Assembly: GCA_041984585.1 (NCBI GenBank)
Contig: JBHIXX010000048.1
Location: forward strand, 1 to 15,358
Direction: 5' to 3'
Source: Pseudolysinimonas_A sp041984585
GTDB lineage: Bacteria > Actinomycetota > Actinomycetes > Actinomycetales > Microbacteriaceae
DNA length: 15,358 nt
The notes under the pieces were generated by a model, which was given only the letters and a program-made list of their open reading frames with translations, searched no databases and was not told the DNA's origin. Positions within the stretch are counted from its first letter, which is position 1; every line of letters starts with the position of its first letter. Position numbers and translations under genes: made by a program. Positions 1-5,720 of this stretch are shown here, piece by piece.

Positions 1-246
1 GACCGACCCGACTCCCCCACCCGCGGCGTCGTGCAGAAGGTCGTCATGTCGGATCGCGGCGTGCGGCAGGTGATCATCCCCGTCGGGGTGTGGCACATCT
101 CCGTCAACCTGTCGGCCGACACCGAGGCGCGGCTGGTGAACTTCCCGACCGAGGTGTACCACCACGACGCCCCGGACCGTCGTCTGCTCGCCTTCGACGA
201 CCCGAGCGCGCCCATCGACATCCGCGCGCACCTGCCCGTCTTCTGA
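1..246 (+). CDS. RmlC-like sugar-nucleotide epimerase, C-terminal part (5' end outside window)
   Basis: The frame is open from the first base and 81 residues are visible before the TGA stop. The visible part contains VIIPVGVWHISVNLS, which matches the cupin strand of dTDP-4-dehydrorhamnose 3,5-epimerases (consensus like 'v.IP.GvwH...nls'). It is followed by LVNFPTEVYHHDAPDRR and a DDPSAPID tail, resembling the end of that family. Enzymes of the family epimerise C3 and C5 of dTDP-4-keto-6-deoxyglucose on the way to dTDP-L-rhamnose. The actinobacterial branch with 'NFPTEVY' is more remote, and its exact reaction cannot be told from this fragment. The catalytic His/Asp of RmlC would lie upstream of the window. 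The next gene starts one base after this stop, so the two are probably translationally coupled. Family is fairly sure, substrate is not. Confidence 0.75.
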   Translation, partial: DRPDSPTRGVVQKVVMSDRGVRQVIIPVGVWHISVNLSADTEARLVNFPTEVYHHDAPDRRLLAFDDPSAPIDIRAHLPVF

Positions 247-247
247 C

Positions 248-1312
248 GTGATCGTCGCCGTCGACGACGCCCCGGACGTCGTCGCGATCATCCCGACCCT
301 GGGCCGACGGCCCGAGCGGCTCGCCGAGTGCATCGCCGCGGTGCGCGCGCAGCGAGGCGACTCGCGCGTGGCGGTGCTCGTGGTGCTGAACACCCCCGAA
401 CCCGTTCCGGCTCCCCCCGGGGTCGACGTGCTCCGCCCCGGGCTCAACCTCGGCTGGAGCGGCGCGCTGGTGCACGCGCGAGCGCGCATCTCGGCGCCCT
501 ACCTGTGGCTCGTGCAGGACGACATGCGCGCCGAGCCGGACGCCCTCGCCGCCCTGCGCGTTGCACTCGACGCCGACCCGGGACTGGGCGTGGTCGCCCC
601 CGTGGTCGTCGACGAGGACGGTACGGTGCGCCCCGGCTCGTGCGGCGGCATCCTGCGCAGCACCGGCGATCCCGACCGGTTCGGGATGGAGCGCTGGCTC
701 CCCGAGATCCCGACCCGACCGGCCGACCTCACCGGTCTCGACCGACTCGACTACGTGCCGAGCCGCGGCATGCTGCTGCGCACCGGCGACTGGGACCGCA
801 TCGGCGGGATGGATTCGGAGTACTACCCCGTGCAGTGGGCCGACGTCGACCTCTGCGCGCGCCTGCGGTCCGCGGGGCTCGGCTTCGCCGTGGTCGCGGA
901 CGCCCGGGTCGCGCACTCGGGGCGCGGTTCCACCGGATCGGCCCTCGGCGACTTCCTGTTCGAGCGTCATCGCCGGCGGTTCCACGCCCGCTGGGTGGCG
1001 CGCGAGCAGGACGCGCCGCCCGCGATCACCGTCGACGCCGAGCTGCTCGGTCCGGTCGCGCGCGCGGCGTCGACGGCGCTGCTCGACCTCGCCGCCGACG
1101 GGGAGTCGAACCGCCGACTGCGCGACGAGGTCGACGCGCTCCACCGGGAGCTGGAGTCGATGCGCCGGTCCACGTCGTGGCGGATCAGCGCTCCGGTCCG
1201 CACGCTCGGGCGGATCGTCCGCGGGCGCGGACGCGGGCGCGGACGCGCGGCTCAGGCGCCGGCGACGAACGCGCGGCCCTCGGACGAGACCGGCGCCGCC
1301 TCCGGCAGATAG
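248..1312 (+). CDS. GT2 family glycosyltransferase with SWR-type C-terminal tail
   Basis: A 354-residue GT-A fold glycosyltransferase with no signal peptide or membrane segment, so probably cytoplasmic or peripheral at the membrane. VVAIIPTLGR (residues 11-20) is the first nucleotide-binding strand, NLGWSGAL (67-74) the usual 'N.G.s' element, VQDDM (89-93) the DxD-like metal and sugar-nucleotide site, and QWADVDLCARLRSAG (196-210) the acceptor and catalytic-base region of rhamnosyltransferase-like GT2 enzymes. After a helical stretch (280-305) comes STSWRISAPVRTLGR (308-322), then an Arg-Gly low-complexity run. The GTG start lies one base after the previous stop with no clear ribosome site, which suggests coupling. 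The last 61 bp overlap the convergent manA gene, so the final ~20 residues are antisense to manA and may be dispensable. Donor and acceptor are unknown; a 6-deoxyhexose is plausible from context. Confidence 0.85.
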   Translation: MIVAVDDAPDVVAIIPTLGRRPERLAECIAAVRAQRGDSRVAVLVVLNTPEPVPAPPGVDVLRPGLNLGWSGALVHARARISAPYLWLVQDDMRAEPDALAALRVALDADPGLGVVAPVVVDEDGTVRPGSCGGILRSTGDPDRFGMERWLPEIPTRPADLTGLDRLDYVPSRGMLLRTGDWDRIGGMDSEYYPVQWADVDLCARLRSAGLGFAVVADARVAHSGRGSTGSALGDFLFERHRRRFHARWVAREQDAPPAITVDAELLGPVARAASTALLDLAADGESNRRLRDEVDALHRELESMRRSTSWRISAPVRTLGRIVRGRGRGRGRAAQAPATNARPSDETGAASGR

Positions 1313-2334
1313 GCGGCCGTCCCCGCCGGGAGGACCTCGCCGGCGACCCGCGCTTCGTCGATCGCCAGCACGATCGAGCCGACCGCCGCCTCGACCGATC
1401 CGCCGTCGACGGCATCCAGCTGGAGCGGGGCGTCCGGCGCGCGGAACCGGGTGACGCCGGGCGCGACCGGGACGCCCGTCAGGTACGGCACGGGAAGCGG
1501 CCGGGTGTCGAGCACCGTCGCGAGCTCGGCCGCGTCGATGTGCTTCGCAGTGAGACCTCCGCGCAGCACGTTGTCGGAGGGCCCCATCAGCTCGATCCCG
1601 ACGCCGTCGAGGTAGGCGTGGATGTTGCCGGCGGGCAGATAGAGCGCCTCACCCGGTCGGAGCGCCACCGAGTGCAGGAGCAGCGAGATCGCCACCCCCG
1701 GGTCGCCCGGGTAGTGCTCCGCCAGCAGGCGCACGGAGGCCCACGACGGGTCGTCGGCCCCGGTCCCCGCCACCCGCGCCGCGGCGTCGCACGCCGCGGC
1801 GACCAGGGCCGCCACCTCGTCCCCGCCGCCGAGCAGCCACGAGAAGACGTCCCCGATCGCGGCGTCCGAGTCGAGCCGGGACACGAGCGGCGTCAGTCCC
1901 GGGTCGCCGACCGCGGCGACGACCGTGCGGGTCTCCGCCGCACTCCGGAACCCGCAGAGGGCCCGGAACGGATCACTCAGCGCGTAGATCATCTCCGGCT
2001 TGGCGTGCGGGTCGCGGTAGTTGCGGTGCGCGGCGTCGCGCGGGATGCCTGCCGCCTCCTCGCGGGCGAACCCGATGCGCGCCTGGTCGGTCGTCGGGTG
2101 CGCCTGCAGCGACAGCGGCGCGGCCGCCGCGAGCACCTTGAGCAGGTAGGGCAGGTCTCCGGCGACCCCGGTGAGCGCGCCCCCGCCGACGACCCGGGCG
2201 GGCGAACCCGGGTGGGTGCCCAACCAGAGCTCCGCCTCCGGACCCCCGCTCGGCTCGCGGCCGAGCAGCTCGGCGATCGCCGTGCGCGATCCCCACGCGT
2301 AGTCACGCGGCGCATTGTCGATCCGGACCAGCAT
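1252..2334 (-). CDS. manA: Mannose-6-phosphate isomerase, class I
   Basis: A 360-residue type I phosphomannose isomerase, slightly shorter than the ~390-residue enterobacterial enzyme. It interconverts fructose-6-phosphate and mannose-6-phosphate, the entry to GDP-mannose. All expected active-site elements are visible: LQAHP gives zinc ligands Gln77 and His79, DPHAKPEM supplies Glu114, PAGNIHAYLDGVGIELM supplies His239, and SDNVLRGGLTAKHID supplies the catalytic Arg258. The N-terminus (IDNAPRDYAWGS) is the usual start of actinobacterial ManA and supports the ATG at 2334. A -10-like TACAGT sits seven bases upstream of this ATG, so the mRNA is probably leaderless. The gene is divergent from the FAD oxidoreductase and convergent with the GT2 gene at 248-1312. 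It supplies precursor for the Gmd reaction encoded at the right end of the window. Confidence 0.96.
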   Translation of the reverse strand: MLVRIDNAPRDYAWGSRTAIAELLGREPSGGPEAELWLGTHPGSPARVVGGGALTGVAGDLPYLLKVLAAAAPLSLQAHPTTDQARIGFAREEAAGIPRDAAHRNYRDPHAKPEMIYALSDPFRALCGFRSAAETRTVVAAVGDPGLTPLVSRLDSDAAIGDVFSWLLGGGDEVAALVAAACDAAARVAGTGADDPSWASVRLLAEHYPGDPGVAISLLLHSVALRPGEALYLPAGNIHAYLDGVGIELMGPSDNVLRGGLTAKHIDAAELATVLDTRPLPVPYLTGVPVAPGVTRFRAPDAPLQLDAVDGGSVEAAVGSIVLAIDEARVAGEVLPAGTAAYLPEAAPVSSEGRAFVAGA

Positions 2335-2341
2335 CGCGTCG

Positions 2342-2347
2342 ACTGTA
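2342..2347 (-). promoter_or_regulatory. -10 hexamer of a probable leaderless manA promoter
   Basis: On the minus strand the sequence reads TACAGT, then seven bases, then the manA ATG. This fits TAnnnT with the transcript starting at or beside the A of the start codon. No convincing Shine-Dalgarno sequence lies before the ATG. The -35 region (around 2365-2373, reading near GAGACC) is only weakly similar to TTGACA. Confidence 0.5.
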
Positions 2348-2351
2348 GCCT
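2346..2351 (+). promoter_or_regulatory. -10 hexamer for the FAD oxidoreductase operon, overlapping the manA -10
   Basis: The plus strand carries TAGCCT at 2346-2351. Its first two bases are the same base pairs as the TA of the opposite-strand TACAGT. A start near 2358 would leave a leader of about 50 bases containing the GAGAGGA ribosome site. The same hexamer occurs before the membrane protein gene at 4440. No good -35 is visible, as expected for many GC-rich actinobacterial promoters. Confidence 0.4.
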
Positions 2352-2393
2352 GAGCGGGGATCGGGGGGTCTCGCGGTACCCGACCGTCCACCC

Positions 2394-2400
2394 GAGAGGA
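2394..2400 (+). promoter_or_regulatory. Ribosome binding site deciding the GTG start at 2407
   Basis: GAGAGGA lies six bases before the GTG at 2407. It is one of the two clear Shine-Dalgarno sequences in the window. It selects this GTG, which leads directly into the FAD-binding strand (RTLAVIGGG), over any start further upstream. Confidence 0.65.
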
Positions 2401-2406
2401 CCCCCA

Positions 2407-3540
2407 GTGCGCACACTCGCCGTGATCGGCGGCGGCATCCTCGGCTGCCTCAGCGCCCTTCTCGCCGCCGACCGCGGCTGGCGCGTCACGGTGTTCGAGC
2501 GCTCGCCCCGGCTCTGGTCGGGGGCCAGCGCCGCCAACGAGGGCAAGATCCACCTCGGCCACGTCTACGGGCTGGCCGACGACGACACGCTGCGGACCAT
2601 GCTCGCGGGCGCGTTCTCGTTCGCGGCGACCGTCGACCGCGCGGTCGGCGCGCCCGTGGACTGGGCGGGCCTGCGCACCGAGCGCTTCGACTACGGGATC
2701 ATGCCCGACGGTCTCCTCGACGCGGACGGATTCGACCGGCACCTGGCGCGACTCGAATGGCTCGCCGAGGACTGGGGCGGGCCGGCGGCCGCCTACCTCG
2801 GCGACGGGGTCGGCCCGCTCGGGCGGGGGCGCGGCTCCGGATCGTCCGGCATCCCGATGGTCGCCACGGCCGAAGTCGCGATCGACCCGGTGCGTCTCGG
2901 GGAGCTGGTCGTCGACACGGTGCTCGCCCATCCCGCGATCACGGTGCGCACCGACGCCGAGGTGCGCCGCTACGACGCCGACACGGGGGCGGTGGAGACC
3001 GCTCCGGGGAGCGAGGTCTTCACCGCCGTCCTCAACGCCGCGGGGGACCGGCAGCAACTGCTGCGCGGCCGCGACGGCGAGGACAAGAACTACCGGGTGA
3101 AGGCCGCCGCGATCGTCGCCGGTCGGGCACCCGGTCCGCCGGTCACCCTGGTGCTCGGCCCGTACGGCGACGTCGTACCGCTGCGCGACCGCACCTACGC
3201 CTCGTGGTACCCGCTGGGGCGGCTGAGCAATGACGTCGGCCGCTCCCCCGACCGCGGGGTCCCCGACGCGGCGACGGCACTCGCCTCGGCCGAGCAGCAG
3301 GTGGCCCACCTGATCCGGCTCGGACTCCTCCCCGCCGACTCGGTGGTCGACCACGCCGTCGCCGGCGTCATCGTCGCCGACGGCGCGGCGGACATCGACC
3401 GCCGAGGTTCGCGCCTGCACCAGCGCGGCATCTTCGGAGCGCAGCGCACCGGGCGGACGGTCGCCCCCGCGAACTACAAGTTCACGACCGCGCCGCTGGC
3501 GGCGTCCACGGCCGCCGACGCGATCGAGGACCTGCGATGA
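2407..3540 (+). CDS. FAD-dependent oxidoreductase (DAO family), substrate unknown
   Basis: A 377-residue soluble protein of the D-amino-acid-oxidase/glycerol-3-phosphate-dehydrogenase fold. The FAD-binding Rossmann motif VIGGGILG (residues 6-13) is at the very N-terminus, and Glu31 in VTVFERS is placed to bind the adenosine ribose. SAANEGKIHLGHVYG (41-55) is a distinctive second block, where many DAO enzymes have a flavin-contacting 'N.g..h.g' segment. LNAAGD (209-214) is the second dinucleotide-contact strand and YKFTTAPLAAS (357-367) the C-terminal flavin-closing loop. No signal peptide or membrane segment is seen. The stop overlaps the next GT2 start by four bases (ATGA), so it is the first gene of the glycan operon. 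It may oxidise a sugar, amino-sugar or hydroxy-acid intermediate, or a glycan substituent, but nothing in the sequence fixes the substrate. Confidence 0.82.
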   Translation: MRTLAVIGGGILGCLSALLAADRGWRVTVFERSPRLWSGASAANEGKIHLGHVYGLADDDTLRTMLAGAFSFAATVDRAVGAPVDWAGLRTERFDYGIMPDGLLDADGFDRHLARLEWLAEDWGGPAAAYLGDGVGPLGRGRGSGSSGIPMVATAEVAIDPVRLGELVVDTVLAHPAITVRTDAEVRRYDADTGAVETAPGSEVFTAVLNAAGDRQQLLRGRDGEDKNYRVKAAAIVAGRAPGPPVTLVLGPYGDVVPLRDRTYASWYPLGRLSNDVGRSPDRGVPDAATALASAEQQVAHLIRLGLLPADSVVDHAVAGVIVADGAADIDRRGSRLHQRGIFGAQRTGRTVAPANYKFTTAPLAASTAADAIEDLR

Positions 3541-4430
3541 CCACCACGACGGTCGGCATCCCGCTGCACCGGTCGCGCCGCTGGCTCGACCGGGTCGCCG
3601 CCAACATCGACGAGCTCGCCGACGTCGCGCACGTGGTGGTGTCGGACCCGGACGAGCACGACGACACGCTCGCACTGCTCCGCGCCCGGTTCGGCGACCG
3701 AGCCGAGTGGCGGGGCCGGCGCGAGCTCGCGCCGGGGTGGGTGGCCCACGCCAACGACCTGCTCGCGGGCGCCGGAACGCCGCTGTTCATGTGGCTGCCC
3801 CACGACGACGGGATCACGCGGGAGTGGATCGTGCGCGCCGAGGCCGCGCTCGCCGACGACCCCGCCGCGCTGCTCGCCGTGGGGCGCGTTCGCGCCCACG
3901 ACATCGATGTGCCGCCGCCGTTCGCCTTCGACCCCGGCTTCGCCGCCGCCGACGCGGAGACCCGCGTGCGCGCGGCGCTCGACGCCTTCCGCGTCGACGC
4001 GTCGCGACTCGGCCTGCTGTTCCGCGCCGTGTTCCGCACCGCCGACGCCGTCGCGCTGCCGCCGACGACCGACGACGGATGGGCCGACGTGCCGTGGGCC
4101 ATCCGGATGCTGTCGGCCGGGCGCGCCGTCGAGATCGACGCCGTGTACGACAAGCGATGGCACCCCGCGAGCGCGAGCGCGAACTGGGCGCCGATGCGCA
4201 CCGCGCCCCGTCTGCGCTCCGAGTGGTTCCCGTGGGCGGTGGCACTGCCCGACGACCGGCGGGTCGCCCTGCTCGCGGAGGCGTGGGAGCGCGAGGTGCG
4301 CGACCTCGAGGTCGGCTACGCCGGCCACGTCGCCCACCTCGACGACCGGATCCGGGAGCTGCGCGAGAGCGACTCGTGGCGGCTCACCCGCCCGCTCCGC
4401 GCCCTGGGGCGCCGCCTGCGACGCCGCTAG
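3537..4430 (+). CDS. Divergent GT2-like glycosyltransferase with SWR-type tail
   Basis: A 297-residue protein with a reduced GT-A fold. TTTVGIPLHRSRRWL (3-17) is the first strand, WVAHANDLLAGAGTPLFMWLPHDDGI (68-93, here in pieces) contains the HDD metal-binding triad at 89-91, and TDDGWADVPWAIRMLSAG (178-195) fits the acceptor and base region. The residues normally before the first loop ('xNexx') are replaced by GIPLHRS, as in a recognised branch of GT2 enzymes acting in surface glycan loci. The C-terminus has a predicted helix (244-276) and then SDSWRLTRPLRALGRR (278-293), closely matching the tail of the GT2 protein at 248-1312. The start overlaps the FAD gene's stop by ATGA. The TAG stop is also the start of a -10 hexamer for the next gene. 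Sugar specificity is unknown. Confidence 0.78.
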   Translation: MTTTTVGIPLHRSRRWLDRVAANIDELADVAHVVVSDPDEHDDTLALLRARFGDRAEWRGRRELAPGWVAHANDLLAGAGTPLFMWLPHDDGITREWIVRAEAALADDPAALLAVGRVRAHDIDVPPPFAFDPGFAAADAETRVRAALDAFRVDASRLGLLFRAVFRTADAVALPPTTDDGWADVPWAIRMLSAGRAVEIDAVYDKRWHPASASANWAPMRTAPRLRSEWFPWAVALPDDRRVALLAEAWEREVRDLEVGYAGHVAHLDDRIRELRESDSWRLTRPLRALGRRLRRR

Positions 4431-4433
4431 CCT
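4428..4433 (+). promoter_or_regulatory. -10 hexamer of a probable leaderless promoter, overlapping a stop codon
   Basis: TAGCCT begins with the TAG stop of the preceding GT2 gene. It is followed by six bases (GTGGGG) and the ATG at 4440, so transcription would start at the A of ATG. The same hexamer occurs at 2346, and a related one (TAGTCT) at the same distance from the ATG at 7054. No clear -35 is seen. Confidence 0.45.
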
Positions 4434-4439
4434 GTGGGG

Positions 4440-5720
4440 ATGAGGGCGCGCTACCACCGGATCCTCGCCGTCCTCGGGTTCTTCACCCTCGCTGCGGGCG
4501 ACTTCTGGCGCTACCTGCTCTCCTGGTGGGGCTGGGGCGCGATCGTCGTCGTGCTGATCGGCCTGGCCATCATCGAGGCGGTGCGCGCGCGACCCGACCT
4601 GCGCCGACTGCCGCTGACGCTGATCGGATTCCTCGCGGTCGCGACGCTCTCGATCATCTGGGCGGCGAACCCCCCGACGACCGCGCTCGGGGTGGCGGCA
4701 CTGCTCGCGACGACGGCGTTCCCGGTGTTCCTGGTCTCCTGCCTCACACTGCCCGACATCGTCGGCGCGCTGTCCACGGCGCTGCGCTGGATCCTCGGCA
4801 TGTCGCTGGTGTTCGAATTCATCGTCGCCGCCGTCATCCGCGAGCGGGTGCTGCCCCTCTGGGTCGACTGGTCGCACCTCGACCGCATCCCGGCCGCGTT
4901 CTATTGGTCGCGGGCCCACCTGTTCGACGGGGACCGCATCCAGGGCATCGTCGGCAACTCCAACCTGCTCGCGATGGTCGCCCTGATCGGCCTGGTCGTC
5001 TTCGTCGCACGGCTCGCGGCCGGCGTCGGCTCGCGGCTCCACGGATGGCTGTGGGTCGCCGTCGCCGTGCTCACCCTGGCGCTGACCCGGTCGACGACGA
5101 TCCTCGTCGCCGCCGCGGCCGTCGCCGTCGCCGCGGGGGTCGTGCTGCTCGTCCGCCCGACGCGCGGGAGACGACGCCTCGCCCTCACCGCGACCGCGGT
5201 CGGCGCGGTGGTCGCGACGGCCGCGCTCGCCGTCGCGTTCCGCACACCCCTGCTCGCGCTCGCCGGCAAGAGCGACGACCTGACCCATCGGCTCGACATC
5301 TGGGACACCGTGCTGGGTCTCGTCGGACAGCGCCCCGCGGGCGGCTGGGGGTGGGTCGGCTACTGGCCGCCGTGGGCGGAGCCCTACCGCGACCTCGTCG
5401 TGATCAACGGGGTCCCCTACTTCCAGGCGCACAACGCGTGGCTCGACGTGCTGCTGCAGGTCGGGGTCGTCGGGCTGGTCGCCTTCTCGCTGTTCGCGCT
5501 CGCCACGGTCGTCGGAACCTGGCGGGATGCGGTCGACACCGAGCCGACGGCGCGTCCGGGCGGGGCGCTCGCGGCGATCCCGTTCCTGCTGGTCGTGCTG
5601 CTGCTCGTGCAGAGCCTCGCCGAGAGCCGCCTGCTCATCGAGATCGGGTGGGCGCTGCTCGTGCTCGCGGCGCTCGTCGCCGGACGCCCGCTGGTGCGCG
5701 GCCGCGGGGTCGGGGCGTGA
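4440..5720 (+). CDS. O-antigen ligase/polymerase-like membrane protein (Wzy_C/WaaL family), first copy
   Basis: A 426-residue polytopic membrane protein with about ten to twelve hydrophobic segments. It starts at the ATG at 4440; a GTG at 4434 in the same frame is possible, but a leaderless -10 fits the ATG. Family marks are VGNSNLLAMVALIG (171-184), TRSTTILVAAAA (216-227), the conserved Arg284 in LTHRLDIW, GGWGWVGYW (301-309) and AHNAWLDVLLQVGVVG (330-345). The last is the 'H-N/S-x-x-L-D' element whose His (here His331) is required in WaaL ligases. Such proteins polymerise undecaprenyl-linked repeat units or transfer glycans to an acceptor on the outer face of the membrane. The stop overlaps the next gene's start as GTGA. 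A Wzy-type polymerase and a ligase cannot be told apart from the sequence. Confidence 0.85.
   Translation: MRARYHRILAVLGFFTLAAGDFWRYLLSWWGWGAIVVVLIGLAIIEAVRARPDLRRLPLTLIGFLAVATLSIIWAANPPTTALGVAALLATTAFPVFLVSCLTLPDIVGALSTALRWILGMSLVFEFIVAAVIRERVLPLWVDWSHLDRIPAAFYWSRAHLFDGDRIQGIVGNSNLLAMVALIGLVVFVARLAAGVGSRLHGWLWVAVAVLTLALTRSTTILVAAAAVAVAAGVVLLVRPTRGRRRLALTATAVGAVVATAALAVAFRTPLLALAGKSDDLTHRLDIWDTVLGLVGQRPAGGWGWVGYWPPWAEPYRDLVVINGVPYFQAHNAWLDVLLQVGVVGLVAFSLFALATVVGTWRDAVDTEPTARPGGALAAIPFLLVVLLLVQSLAESRLLIEIGWALLVLAALVAGRPLVRGRGVGA

Noticed and set aside
104..1144. A 346-codon minus-strand frame opposite the first GT2 gene
   Set aside because: Composition is that of an antisense shadow (Arg, Gly, Val, His) and it conflicts with a clear GT2 enzyme.
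1219..1250. GC-rich repeat as a terminator or CRISPR-like element
   Set aside because: It is a direct repeat of 12 bp without spacers, lies in coding sequence and forms no clean stem with a T-run.
328..3540. A 1070-codon plus-strand frame across the first GT2 gene, manA and the FAD gene
   Set aside because: Its first two thirds are Arg/Ala-rich frame-shifted shadow of the GT2 gene and antisense of manA. Only the part from GTG 2407, with a ribosome site and FAD motif, is real.
1252..3675. An 807-codon open frame on the minus strand running from beyond the FAD gene into manA
   Set aside because: Only the part from 2334 to 1252 has family motifs (ManA). The upstream extension is antisense to the FAD gene, is Arg/Asp/Gly/His-rich and resembles no protein; it is open only because stop codons are rare at this GC content.
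4434..4439. GTG at 4434 as the start of the first membrane protein
   Set aside because: Possible, but it adds only two residues and would lie in the presumed discriminator of the leaderless promoter; the ATG at 4440 is preferred. Not settled without 5' end data.
3474..5432. A 652-codon minus-strand frame opposite the GT2 and first membrane protein genes
   Set aside because: The translation is dominated by Asp, Arg, Glu, Gln and His with no motif, and lies wholly antisense to well-supported genes.
3707..5716. Long plus-strand frame preceding the second membrane protein in the same frame
   Set aside because: The stretch before GTG 5717 is an Arg/Ala-rich shadow of the GT2 and first membrane protein genes. 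A fusion protein is not credible.
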